Of a DNA stretch of 41,200 nucleotides, positions 1-7,728 are shown in pieces. The position numbers and the translations under genes were made by a program. Under the pieces are notes generated by a model. It did no database searches and was not told the DNA's origin. It saw only the letters and a list, made by a program, of their open reading frames with translations. This DNA is from DRQF01 sp964559135. GTDB taxonomy: Bacteria; Planctomycetota; GCA-002687715; DRQF01. The stretch spans positions 1-41,200 of the forward strand of contig CAZLGG010000027.1 of the NCBI GenBank assembly GCA_964559135.1, written 5' to 3'. The first letter of the stretch is position 1. The number at the start of each line of letters is the position of its first letter.

Positions 1-106
1 CAGCCGCTCGCGTCGGCCACAGAGCCGATACGACAACTTGAAGCACCGTGTCGGTCAGAAGGACGCCACCGTTTTCTTGGCCGTGCGAGCTGCCCATGCC
101 CGGTCC

Positions 107-165
107 GCCCAACGCCTTGGCGATCAGCGGCGGCGAAGCCGGTCGGCTGCATCGCCTTGTTAGAC
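107..165 (-). other. Probable integron attC recombination site
   Basis: Read on the minus strand, the 59-bp element starts with GTCTAAC (165-159, matching RYYYAAC) and ends with GTTGGGC (113-107, matching GTTRRRY). The two arms between these core boxes form an imperfect inverted repeat: GGCGAT-CAGC in one arm faces GGCGATGCAGC in the other, leaving one unpaired G, as expected for the extrahelical bases of attC sites. The apex contains GGCTTCGCCG, very like the tips of classical 59-base elements. The site begins 11 bases past the stop of the minus-strand antitoxin gene, which is where a cassette attC should lie. Positions 1-106 would then be the start of the next cassette, but no gene can be resolved there. 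No integrase gene and no second attC were seen in the window, so this could be the edge of an array or an integrase-less cluster. Confidence 0.72.
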
Positions 166-176
166 CGTTGTTCCAA

Positions 177-395
177 TCAGCCCGATGCCTTCTTGGACTG
201 CTTGGCTGCAATCTCGGCCAACGTCCGTAGTGCATCATTCACGGAATCCGAGTCCGTGAACAGATCCGCCACATCGGGATCAAGAACCACGACGTTGCTG
301 CCTTCCGCGAACCTGGTCGCGTACTTGCCGCGCACGCCGCCGGTAAAGTCGTATTCGTCTCGCATGTCGTCCGAGTCGTTGCCTTCAGTGTTCAT
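177..395 (-). CDS. Small antitoxin partner of BrnT
   Basis: This 72-aa acidic protein contains EYDFTGGVRGKYA near residues 12-24 and VVVLDPDVADLF near residues 34-45. These motifs are typical of short antitoxins encoded next to BrnT-like toxins. By family knowledge it should bind and neutralise the toxin and repress the shared promoter. The start at 395 (MNTEGN) is chosen because an AGGCGG-like ribosome site precedes it; a second start at the MRDEYDF methionine is possible. It overlaps the end of the upstream toxin gene by 11 bases, so translation is probably coupled. It is not a textbook BrnA sequence, so no gene symbol is given. It ends 11 bases before the attC site. Confidence 0.75.
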   Translation of the reverse strand: MNTEGNDSDDMRDEYDFTGGVRGKYATRFAEGSNVVVLDPDVADLFTDSDSVNDALRTLAEIAAKQSKKASG

Positions 396-660
396 ACTGC
401 CGCCTTTCCGTTCTGGTCGCCCGGCGGGCGCTGATGATGCGGATATTGTCGCCGCGATCGGTGTGAACCACAACCACCATCCTGCCGCGGTACGTAGACC
501 CCAGGAGAATGAAGCGGTCCTCGTCCTCCGAGTGGTCAGGATCCGGAATCGTGACCGAGAGCGGATCCCCGAAGGCTGTGGCGGCCTCCTCGAACGAGAC
601 CCCGTGCTTGCGCTGGTTTGCGCTCGCCTTCTGCGCGTCCCACTCGAAGGAAAGGCTCAT
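385..660 (-). CDS. brnT: BrnT family toxin (ribonuclease)
   Basis: The 91-aa product has the BrnT pattern from end to end: FEWDAQKASANQRKHGVSF at residues 4-22, an FGDP turn, and a C-terminal IRIISARRATRTERRQYE block. BrnT toxins are small RelE-fold ribonucleases that halt translation; the acidic and basic residues of these blocks line the active site and antitoxin contact in the family. The start at 660 is preceded by GAGAGAT as a ribosome site. A longer frame extends upstream to 912 but reads as low-complexity sequence without homology features, so it was not used. Toxin-first order with an overlapping antitoxin gene is normal for this family. The pair sits next to an attC site, which fits the frequent presence of toxin-antitoxin cassettes in chromosomal integrons. 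Confidence 0.9.
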   Translation of the reverse strand: MSLSFEWDAQKASANQRKHGVSFEEAATAFGDPLSVTIPDPDHSEDEDRFILLGSTYRGRMVVVVHTDRGDNIRIISARRATRTERRQYEH

Positions 661-1370
661 CGCGTATCTCTCAACTCCATGATCGGTCCAACTTCGTATT
701 CGACGGGTCTGGATGGTTGCTGGGTTGTGGAATAAGTCGGCGGATAGCGCCCATGCGGCTGGGGGGGGCGCTGACATGAGACTCCTGACTCGTTCCTCCG
801 TTTGTGGAACAATGGACGACAGAAGCCTAGGGGGGCCCCGTGGTCTTGTCAACGTATGAGTTCCTCGACATGAGGGGATGATAGGAGACCCGCGCAAGAT
901 TCGCGAGCACACCCGGGCTCTCCCCGACCCGCGCCGCGCCGCGCATCTGTTTCCTCAACATTCTGGAGCCTTCCAAGACCAGAGCAAACCGGATTGGCAT
1001 CCTCTCGATTCAAACGACCGGAACTGAGACGGGCGGCTGGATGGGGCTGGCTCTTGGGGGATCGAGCATGGGCGAGCTATTCTCGGGCTCCCATGTTTCC
1101 ACGAATGATTGCGTGACCCGCTGCCTCGACTCGACCTCATGAAAACGAATCCCTAGCGCGAAATCTTTGAGATCGACGTGCTGCGGCTGGGGCCCTTGGG
1201 AACGCGCCGAGCTTTTCGTCGTGCACCAAGAGTCGGGCTCGTGGGACCCCATCATCATTGGCCCGGGAGGCGACGTTGTCGACGATGATGACATTCAGCG
1301 CGCTCGCCTGTACGACCCTGAACGTCGGCCTGGGTGAGGGGGCGTGCCCCTGGGGGGGTAGGGTGGGGGC
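661..1370. other. Gene-poor stretch with a possible decayed reading frame
   Basis: No intact gene is convincing in these 710 bases. On the minus strand two adjacent frames look like pieces of one former coding region. About 1325-1185 reads FRVVQASALNVIIVDNVASR and onward to LLVHDEKLGAFPRAP. After a shift of frame, about 1180-1075 reads HVDLKDFALGIRFHEVESRQ and onward to FVETWEPE. Both have ordinary protein composition, unlike the surrounding shadow frames, but I do not recognise the family. The 661-780 part must contain the promoter of the toxin-antitoxin pair; no clear -35/-10 pair was found. No second attC site was found here. Confidence 0.35.
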
Positions 1371-2423
1371 ATGTTTCCGGAAGTGGAAGAGATCGAGAGG
1401 GCCGCGGCGTATCCCCGCCTGAGATGGATGGGGGGCAAGCAGAGGTTGCTGCCCTGGATCCACGAGGTGCTGGGCGGGCTGGAGTTCGAGACGGCGCTGG
1501 ATGCCTTTTGCGGGACGGGAGCGGTGAGCTGGCTCATGAAGTGCATGGGGAAGCAGGTCACGGCCTGCGATTTCATGCGCTTCGCCGCCACGCTCGCCCA
1601 GGGCTTGGTCGCGAACCCCGGAAAGACCTTGGACGACGAGACGCTGAACGAGACCTGCGCGTCAGGGGCTGCCCCCGCGGACTTCATCCGTCGCACCTTC
1701 GAAGGCATTTTCTTCACGCCGAAAGACTTGGACTTCCTCGATCGAGCATGGCCTCGGATCGATGCGCTGGACCCATGGCGGCGCGCTCTCGGCTTCGCCG
1801 CTCTCGGCCGCGCCTGTTTGAAGAAGCAACCGCGTGGTGTCTTCACGATCTCCGGCGACCTCTCTCGCTACGACGACGGACGTCGCGACTTGGCGATGGG
1901 CCTCGAGGAGCACTTCCGCGAGGGCGCTGTCCTCTTCAATCGCTTGGTCTTCGACGACGGGCGCTCTCATCGTGCGTTCTTCGGAGACGTGTTCGAACTG
2001 GATCTGCCCGGCGTCGATCTCGTCTACATGGATCCGCCCTACGTGCCTCGCTCCGACGACAACTGCTACATCAAGCGCTACCACTTCGTGGAGGGGTTGA
2101 TGAGCTATTGGAGGGGTGAGGAGGCGCGGATCATGGAGACATCAAAAGTCAAGAAGCTCGAGAAGCGCCGGACGCCGTTCTCCTCCCGTGGGAAAGCCAT
2201 GGACGCCTTCGACCACCTCTTCGGGCGTTTCGCCACGTCCACCCTCGTTCTGTCGTACTCGTCGAACGGATGGCCGGATCTGGAAGACCTCGTGGATCTC
2301 ATGCGGGCTCGCAAGAGTGCCGTGGATGTCCACAAACGACCCCATCGCTACCATTTCGGCACTCACGGCAAGGTGAACCCGCGGCGCAATCAGGTCGAGG
2401 AATACCTGATCGTGGGGGTTTGA
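1371..2423 (+). CDS. D12-class DNA N6-adenine methyltransferase
   Basis: This 350-aa enzyme should transfer a methyl group from S-adenosylmethionine to adenine N6 in a specific DNA site. Visible motifs run in the order expected for the alpha class (Dam/MboIIA type). RWMGGKQRLLPWI at residues 18-30 is the N-terminal motif X. DAFCGTG at 44-50 is motif I, which binds the cofactor. DPPY at 221-224 is catalytic motif IV, and VLSYSSNG at 293-300 is a later core strand. The stretch between motifs I and IV would hold the target-recognition domain. The length suits D12 enzymes. A G-rich tract precedes the start codon. No restriction endonuclease or specificity gene is adjacent, so it appears to be an orphan enzyme; its recognition site cannot be read from sequence. 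It may serve regulation, or be a remnant of a defence island beside the integron-like segment. Confidence 0.9.
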   Translation: MFPEVEEIERAAAYPRLRWMGGKQRLLPWIHEVLGGLEFETALDAFCGTGAVSWLMKCMGKQVTACDFMRFAATLAQGLVANPGKTLDDETLNETCASGAAPADFIRRTFEGIFFTPKDLDFLDRAWPRIDALDPWRRALGFAALGRACLKKQPRGVFTISGDLSRYDDGRRDLAMGLEEHFREGAVLFNRLVFDDGRSHRAFFGDVFELDLPGVDLVYMDPPYVPRSDDNCYIKRYHFVEGLMSYWRGEEARIMETSKVKKLEKRRTPFSSRGKAMDAFDHLFGRFATSTLVLSYSSNGWPDLEDLVDLMRARKSAVDVHKRPHRYHFGTHGKVNPRRNQVEEYLIVGV

Positions 2424-2495
2424 AAGCCCGCCCGCTCCGAAGCGTAAGTCCTCCCCTGTCTTCCAGATTCACACATTCACATTGAGGGAAGCGTC

Positions 2496-4928
2496 ATGCG
2501 CAAGTTGCTGGGAATCGTGATACTCGCCGCCTTGGTGGCTGTGAGCGCCCACGCTCAGGAGAGCCCGGGCAAGGCCTCGAAGAAGCGAGGAAAGGCCAGG
2601 AAGGAAGCCATTCAACCCTACGACAAGGTGATCACGCAGGACGCCAAGAGCGACGCCGGCCTCTTCCTCGTCCACCGCATCGACGATGACCTCCTCTTCG
2701 AGATCCCGCGGGAACTCCTCGGCCAACCCATGCTCTGGGTGACCCAGATCGCACGGACCCAGGCCGGGCACGGCTTCGGCGGCACCGGAGTCGGGAATCG
2801 CGTCGTGCGGTGGGACCTTGAGGGCAAGAAGATCCTCTTGCGCGACGTGAAGTTTCGGATTCGCGCCGACACCGATGACGTTCACGCCCGGGAAGCCGTC
2901 GAGCGAACGTCCTTGGCTCCGATCATCGCCACCTTCCCCGTGAAGGCCTGGGGCAAGGATCAGGCCGCAGTCATCAAGGTGACCGATCTGTTCTTGAAAG
3001 ATCTGCCGGAGTTCAGCGCCAAGCGTCGTTTGAACGCTTCCGGCGTCGATGCCAAGCGCAGTTTTAACCAGGTGTCGAAATCGTTTCCGAGAAACATCGA
3101 GACCGGGGTCGTGATGACCTACAAGATCAAGAGTTCGCCTCCGTCCTCCATGAGGCGTCGCCGGCCTACGCGGCGCACGTTCCGCGACGATGCCGTCACC
3201 GTCGAGCTTCACCACAGCATGGTGGTGTTGCCCGAGAATCCCATGCAGCCCCGTCGCTACGACGATCGCGTCGGATTCTTCACCGTCGGATTCGAGAATT
3301 ACGGCGACGACCCGGAACATGCCGTCGAAGATGTGCGGTACATCAGTCGCTGGCGGCTGGAGAAGAAGGACCCGAAGGCGGCTCTTTCCGAACCCAAGCA
3401 GCCCATCGTTTTCTACGTGGGACGGGGCGTCCCGGCGAAATGGCGCCCCTACGTGAAGAAGGGCATCGAGTCCTGGCAGGTGGCCTTCGAGGCCGCCGGC
3501 TTCAAGAATGCCATCATCGCCAAGGACCCACCCACGGCCGCGGAGGATGCGGATTGGGACGCCGAGGATGCTCGCTATTCCACGATTCGTTGGCTGCCCT
3601 CGACGATCGAGAACGCCATGGGGCCTCACGTCAGCGACCCTCGCACGGGTGAGATTCTCGAAGCGGACATCGTGATGTACCACAACGTGTTGAAGCTCGT
3701 CCGCGACTGGTATTTCGTCCAGGCCTCTCCGAACGACCCGCGGGCCCAGCAGCTTCCCTTGCCCGACGACCTCGTCGGTCAACTCCTTTCCTATGTCGTG
3801 GCCCACGAGGTCGGCCACTCCCTCGGTTTCCCCCACAACATGAAAGCGAGTTCCTCATACACGTGCGAGCAGCTCCGTGACCCCGAGTTCACGAAGAAGT
3901 ACGGCACCGAGGCGTCCATCATGGACTACGGTCGTTTCAACTACGTGGCCCAGCCCGGAGACGGCGCGCGACTCATCCCGATGATCGGCCCCTACGACAT
4001 CTTCGCGGTCACGTGGGGTTACTCCGAGTACGCGGACAAGGCCGAGGAGGCTCGCAACCTGGCGGCACTCACCGCGATGCAGAAGGAGAACCCGGTTCTT
4101 CGCTTCGGCAATCCCAACCCGGCCGAGGACCCCAGCCAGCAGACCGAGGATCTCGGTTCAGACGCCATCGCCGCGACGACCCTCGGCCTGAAGAATCTGG
4201 AGCGGGTGGCGGGTTACCTGGTCAAAGCCTGCTGCCGCGAGGGCAAGAACTACGAATTGCTCAAGAACATGTACGACGAGATTCTCTCGCAGCGCAACCG
4301 AGAACTCGGTCACGTCGCCAACGTGGTCGGCGGTTTCGTGCGCACGAATCTCTGGTATGGGGACCGGGATCGCGTTTACGATCCGATTCCACGGGAGCGT
4401 CAGGAGAAGGCCGTGGCATTTCTCAATGAGCACGCGTTCCGCGTTCCGCACTATCTGGTCGATCCCGCCATCACGTTGAGGCTCGAATCCAGCGGTGCGG
4501 CCGACAGAATCCTCTCGTCTCAAAAGCGGATCCTGCGCAGCCTCATCAGCGATCAACGCTTGAAGAGGATGGCCGAGGCGGCCGAGCGGAATCCGGACGA
4601 GGCCTACCTCCCCGCGGATCTCCTCGAGGACGTGCGTCGGGAGATCTGGTCGGAACTGGACAACGAGCAGGTGAAAATCGACCTCTATCGGCGCAATCTG
4701 CAGCGGGCTCATGAATCGCTGCTCGCGTCCTTCGTGGAGAAGAAGGGGGATGAATCCAGCGACCTGCCGGCACTTTCCCGGGCCGAGCTGACCAGTATTC
4801 TCGCACTCGTGCGGAGGAACCGGAACAAGGCGGTCGATGCGACGACGCGCGCCCACCTCTTGGACATCGAGGCCAAGATCATGGAGGCTCTCGATCCGGA
4901 GAAGAAGAGGCCGGCGGCTCGCCCTTGA
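2496..4928 (+). CDS. Secreted zinc-dependent metalloprotease (DUF5117/DUF4953 type)
   Basis: The 810-aa product begins with a clear signal peptide (MRKLLGIVILAALVAVSAHA, cleaved near residue 20), followed by a basic linker. A metzincin zinc site, HEVGHSLGFPHN, lies at residues 437-448: His437, His441 and His447 would bind zinc and Glu438 would be the general base. The methionine turn SIMDY follows at 474-478. The N-terminal half matches the DUF5118/DUF5117 layout and the C-terminal half the DUF4953 layout of large bacterial exported metalloproteases, and the length is typical. It stands alone, 72 bases after the methyltransferase stop, with no sign of an operon. The 101 bases to the next gene, which converges on it, hold no strong terminator. 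The substrate is unknown; a role in breaking down external or envelope protein is an inference. Confidence 0.9.
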   Translation: MRKLLGIVILAALVAVSAHAQESPGKASKKRGKARKEAIQPYDKVITQDAKSDAGLFLVHRIDDDLLFEIPRELLGQPMLWVTQIARTQAGHGFGGTGVGNRVVRWDLEGKKILLRDVKFRIRADTDDVHAREAVERTSLAPIIATFPVKAWGKDQAAVIKVTDLFLKDLPEFSAKRRLNASGVDAKRSFNQVSKSFPRNIETGVVMTYKIKSSPPSSMRRRRPTRRTFRDDAVTVELHHSMVVLPENPMQPRRYDDRVGFFTVGFENYGDDPEHAVEDVRYISRWRLEKKDPKAALSEPKQPIVFYVGRGVPAKWRPYVKKGIESWQVAFEAAGFKNAIIAKDPPTAAEDADWDAEDARYSTIRWLPSTIENAMGPHVSDPRTGEILEADIVMYHNVLKLVRDWYFVQASPNDPRAQQLPLPDDLVGQLLSYVVAHEVGHSLGFPHNMKASSSYTCEQLRDPEFTKKYGTEASIMDYGRFNYVAQPGDGARLIPMIGPYDIFAVTWGYSEYADKAEEARNLAALTAMQKENPVLRFGNPNPAEDPSQQTEDLGSDAIAATTLGLKNLERVAGYLVKACCREGKNYELLKNMYDEILSQRNRELGHVANVVGGFVRTNLWYGDRDRVYDPIPRERQEKAVAFLNEHAFRVPHYLVDPAITLRLESSGAADRILSSQKRILRSLISDQRLKRMAEAAERNPDEAYLPADLLEDVRREIWSELDNEQVKIDLYRRNLQRAHESLLASFVEKKGDESSDLPALSRAELTSILALVRRNRNKAVDATTRAHLLDIEAKIMEALDPEKKRPAARP

Positions 4929-5029
4929 ACGTGAAGGAAGGCGAGGAAAAGAAGGACGACGGGGACGTCGTCAATCCAAGGGATGACGGTTCTCTCGTGG
5001 AGTGTGGACGTCCTCGTCCAGCTCTCGGC

Positions 5030-6181
5030 TCAGTCGAGGCGCAAGCGGACGACTTCGCCGGGGCGCAGAGTGGTGCCACCGTCGAGGCCGACGAGGACGG
5101 GGAGGCCGAACTCGGGGACCCGGGGATTGGCCCACAGGCGGCTCGGGAGTTCGATCAACTCAGGCCCGATGCGGACGACTTCCGCGCCGCAAAGGACCTG
5201 TCTTGGCGTTCCGGGGCGGGCGCAAAGCAAACGTCTGCCCGGTCGCAGCTCTTCGGCCTCGGCGTCGCCTTCCTTGATGTAGACGAGGGCTTCCCGGCTC
5301 TCGAGAGGAGTCAGGTGAACCAGCGCTTCGCCCTCCCGCACCGCCTGTCCCTCGGTCGCCGTGATCCGCGACACGATGCCGTCGATGGGGGATCGGATGG
5401 TCAGCATGCGGATGCGGGCGCGGATTCCGTCCCGTCGCGACTCCGCGACGCGAAGCGCTTCTCGCAGGGGAGCTGTGCGCTGTTCGACGAGTGAAAGGGG
5501 TTGCGGCGCGCTCGCGAACTCGCCCGCCCGCGCCTGCGCGCTTTTCTCGACCTCGCGGGTTCGGGCGAGCAGCTTCTCGTTGCGGGCGATCCGCTCCTCG
5601 ATGCGCTTCAACTTCAGGGCGATGTCATCCAGGTCGTCGATGGATGCTGCTCCCTTCGGCACGAGCGCCGTCAAGCGGCGTTTCCGAAGGGCGATGCGTT
5701 GCGCGAGCAGCCGGTCCGCTTCGATGCGAACCTCGATGGCCAGAGTATCCAGACCTTTTTGCTCCGCATCGAGTTGGAAGCGTCTGAGTCGCGAGAGTCG
5801 GTCCGCGGAGTCCTCCTTCGCCGCATCCTCGAGTTCCGCTCTCGCCGCCGTGATCTTGGCGCCAAGCCGTGCGATTTCCGCTTCCGCCGCCGCCATCCTG
5901 GCGTCGAGGACGGAGGAGTCCAGGGTTGCAATGAGTTGGCCCCGCTCCACCTCCTCGAAGAGTTTCACGCCGAGACGCGTCAAGCGGCCGTCGGTAGCGG
6001 GGGAGACCTCGTAATCGAGCGATCGGACGATGGCCGGGTAGTCGAACGGCCGACTCTGTCGCGTCAGCAGGGTCCAAGAGCCGTACACCGAAGCGGCCCA
6101 AATCACGAAGAGGAGCGGACCGCGAGAGAGGTCCCGAAGCCGGCGGCGAAGAGGCGTGCGAATTCGCGGAAGTCGGTTCAC
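5030..6181 (-). CDS. HlyD-like membrane fusion/adaptor protein
   Basis: The 383-aa product has one N-terminal membrane anchor (about residues 21-39), then a first lipoyl half (56-90, EVSPATDGRLTRLGVKLFEE). A long charged coiled-coil hairpin follows (about 92-258), then the second lipoyl half at 262-290 (SPIDGIVSRITATEGQAV) and a beta-barrel end. This is the standard plan of periplasmic adaptor proteins that bridge an inner-membrane pump to an outer-membrane exit. The start is taken as GTG at 6181, two bases after the DUF4956 stop, with GGAG inside the end of that gene as ribosome site. The longer frame reaching 6364 would overlap DUF4956 by 180 bases. No ABC, RND or MFS pump is nearby, which is odd for an adaptor. 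Its place as third gene behind VTC and DUF4956 suggests a joint function with them. Confidence 0.85.
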   Translation of the reverse strand: MNRLPRIRTPLRRRLRDLSRGPLLFVIWAASVYGSWTLLTRQSRPFDYPAIVRSLDYEVSPATDGRLTRLGVKLFEEVERGQLIATLDSSVLDARMAAAEAEIARLGAKITAARAELEDAAKEDSADRLSRLRRFQLDAEQKGLDTLAIEVRIEADRLLAQRIALRKRRLTALVPKGAASIDDLDDIALKLKRIEERIARNEKLLARTREVEKSAQARAGEFASAPQPLSLVEQRTAPLREALRVAESRRDGIRARIRMLTIRSPIDGIVSRITATEGQAVREGEALVHLTPLESREALVYIKEGDAEAEELRPGRRLLCARPGTPRQVLCGAEVVRIGPELIELPSRLWANPRVPEFGLPVLVGLDGGTTLRPGEVVRLRLD

Positions 6182-6183
6182 CC

Positions 6184-6879
6184 TCACAGCTCCGTCAACT
6201 CGTCGTTGATGACGACATGGGCTTCCTCGATGCCTTCGACCTCCGCGAGCTCGTCCACGAGGAGTTGGTGCCGGTCCGGATCTCGGAGGCGAATCTGATA
6301 GACACAGCGGGCCGGACCTTCCCGACCGCTCGCCCTCCCCGAAACGAGTCGGAAGCGCCGACATTGTCGGTCGAGAAACGCGGCAAAGGGTTGCGCCGCC
6401 GCGGCGGCGGGTGAGAGAGTCAGGGTCAAATGACCGTCAAAATCGGTTCGGACCCCGAAGCGCGTCCAGGTCAAAAGGGCCGTGACAGCTGCAAAGAACG
6501 CCACGCCGACGATGGCGACGTGGAACCTCTGGGAGCCGATGGCCATGCCGAGCGCGAGGGCACAGAACACGAAGACGGTGTCTCGAGTGTCCTTCAAGAC
6601 GTTTCGGAAGCGAATGATGGCCAAGGCGCCGAGCAAGCCGAAAGCCGCGACGATGCTGTTTCCGATGATGAACATCACCAGAGCCACGACCATCGTGATC
6701 AGGACCAGCGCCTGCGTGAACGAACGGGAATACGACATGCCCGAGTGGGTGCGGCCATAGAGCCAAGCCATGAACATCCCGACGGACCACGACATCAACA
6801 TGGCGAGAACAAGCGTCTCCAGGGATTGATCGGGCTGAGATCGACTCATGTCCTCGAGGACGCTGACGAATCCGTTCAT
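6184..6879 (-). CDS. DUF4956 integral membrane protein
   Basis: The 231-aa protein carries four predicted membrane helices between about residues 24 and 135. The block GLLGALAIIRFRN, followed by KDTRDTVFVFCALALGMA, is characteristic of DUF4956. A soluble C-terminal domain of about 90 residues follows and ends in an ACT/ferredoxin-like beta-alpha segment. The family has no established biochemical role but is repeatedly encoded beside VTC polyphosphate polymerase domains and CotH kinases. The start at 6879 (MNGFVS) overlaps the VTC stop as ATGA, indicating translational coupling. An upstream methionine at 6999 would lie deep inside the VTC gene and was rejected. Confidence 0.88.
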   Translation of the reverse strand: MNGFVSVLEDMSRSQPDQSLETLVLAMLMSWSVGMFMAWLYGRTHSGMSYSRSFTQALVLITMVVALVMFIIGNSIVAAFGLLGALAIIRFRNVLKDTRDTVFVFCALALGMAIGSQRFHVAIVGVAFFAAVTALLTWTRFGVRTDFDGHLTLTLSPAAAAAQPFAAFLDRQCRRFRLVSGRASGREGPARCVYQIRLRDPDRHQLLVDELAEVEGIEEAHVVINDELTEL

Positions 6880-7613
6880 CGCAAGGCCCCCATCAGGTGG
6901 AGGGGATTCGCGCCCGACATCGCATGGTTGATACTGAGAACGTATTTCGCCACGGACGTTTTCTGGAGGTCGAAATCTCGGATCATGGACTGGACCCAAG
7001 ACGGGCAGCGTTCCGAGAACTTGATTTCGAGAATGACGCCCTCCGTGAGGACCGATTCGAATTTACTGTCGGCGAGGCTGAAATCCGCGTGATGGGTGAC
7101 GGCCTCCTTCAAATGCGTGTCGAAGGTCACGCGGACGGGCTCACCGCCCGCCGCCTCCCATGCTTCTCTGTGATACTTGACCTTGACGACCGGAAAGGCA
7201 TGGACCGCTTCCATCATGGCGACGAATCGCGCCGATCCCGCGACGTCCTCATTTCCCGTGGGCTCTGGCATGCGCTGTGGGTGCAAAAGACCAACGGCTC
7301 GCCTGCGGGAGACGGGGGTGCGCCGTTTGTGGATGACCCCATCGATCCGGGACTTGATCTCCAAGAAGACGGGCACCTCGGGCTCGTCCGTATAGGAGCG
7401 GATTCTGAGTTTGAAGCGATTCTTCTCGCCCCGCATCGTCTGCTTGCAGAGATGGAGATCCTCGCTGTCGAGGTAGAGCGAAACCAATTCGTAATGCCCT
7501 TCATCTCCGAAGGAATCCGGTTGGGCGAAGATCGGCAGCCTCCGTCGCATCGCGGCAGCGATGTCCGGCGAAACCAAGTATTTCAATTCAAATCGCGAGA
7601 GGAGCGGAAGCAT
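6876..7613 (-). CDS. VTC-domain polyphosphate polymerase family protein
   Basis: This 245-aa protein matches the VTC domain, a tunnel-shaped triphosphate-tunnel fold that in yeast Vtc4 makes polyphosphate from ATP. The charged strands lining the tunnel are present. They are RFELKY at residues 7-12, SLYLDS at 45-50, KNRFKLRIRSY at 64-74, FLEIKSRIDGVIHKRR at 83-98, VKVKYHRE at 143-150, RVTFDT at 161-166 and ILEIKF at 194-199. All basic and acidic positions expected for nucleotide and metal binding look intact, so it is probably active. It is the first gene of a three-gene operon with DUF4956 (ATGA overlap) and an HlyD-like adaptor. A GAGGA sequence lies about 10 bases before the start. It is divergent from the gene at 7729, sharing a 115-bp promoter region. 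Confidence 0.88.
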   Translation of the reverse strand: MLPLLSRFELKYLVSPDIAAAMRRRLPIFAQPDSFGDEGHYELVSLYLDSEDLHLCKQTMRGEKNRFKLRIRSYTDEPEVPVFLEIKSRIDGVIHKRRTPVSRRRAVGLLHPQRMPEPTGNEDVAGSARFVAMMEAVHAFPVVKVKYHREAWEAAGGEPVRVTFDTHLKEAVTHHADFSLADSKFESVLTEGVILEIKFSERCPSWVQSMIRDFDLQKTSVAKYVLSINHAMSGANPLHLMGALR

Positions 7614-7693
7614 GGGGGGGACAATTCCTCACGTGAAGGACCGCTCGCAGGGCCAAAAAACACAAGTGCAAGCATTCCAAGGATACTCCGGCG

Positions 7694-7699
7694 TATAAT
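7694..7699 (+). promoter_or_regulatory. Candidate -10 box for the propeller protein gene
   Basis: A perfect TATAAT lies 29 bases before the ATG at 7729, in the context GCGTATAATCCC. No good -35 hexamer sits 16-18 bases upstream; the region is rich in A (CCAAAAAACACAAG). The strand assignment follows the downstream gene. Confidence 0.45.
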
Positions 7700-7728
7700 C
7701 CCATGCAACGATTTCTGGAAAGCCCCCC

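Noticed and set aside
686..740. A second attC starting with GTCCAAC at 686
   Set aside because: No matching GTTRRRY box follows (GTTGTGG fails the purine rule) and the interval does not fold into the expected arms.
2469..3836. 455-aa minus-strand frame inside the metalloprotease
   Set aside because: Shadow of the GC-rich coding strand; the plus-strand frame carries the signal peptide and HExxH motif.
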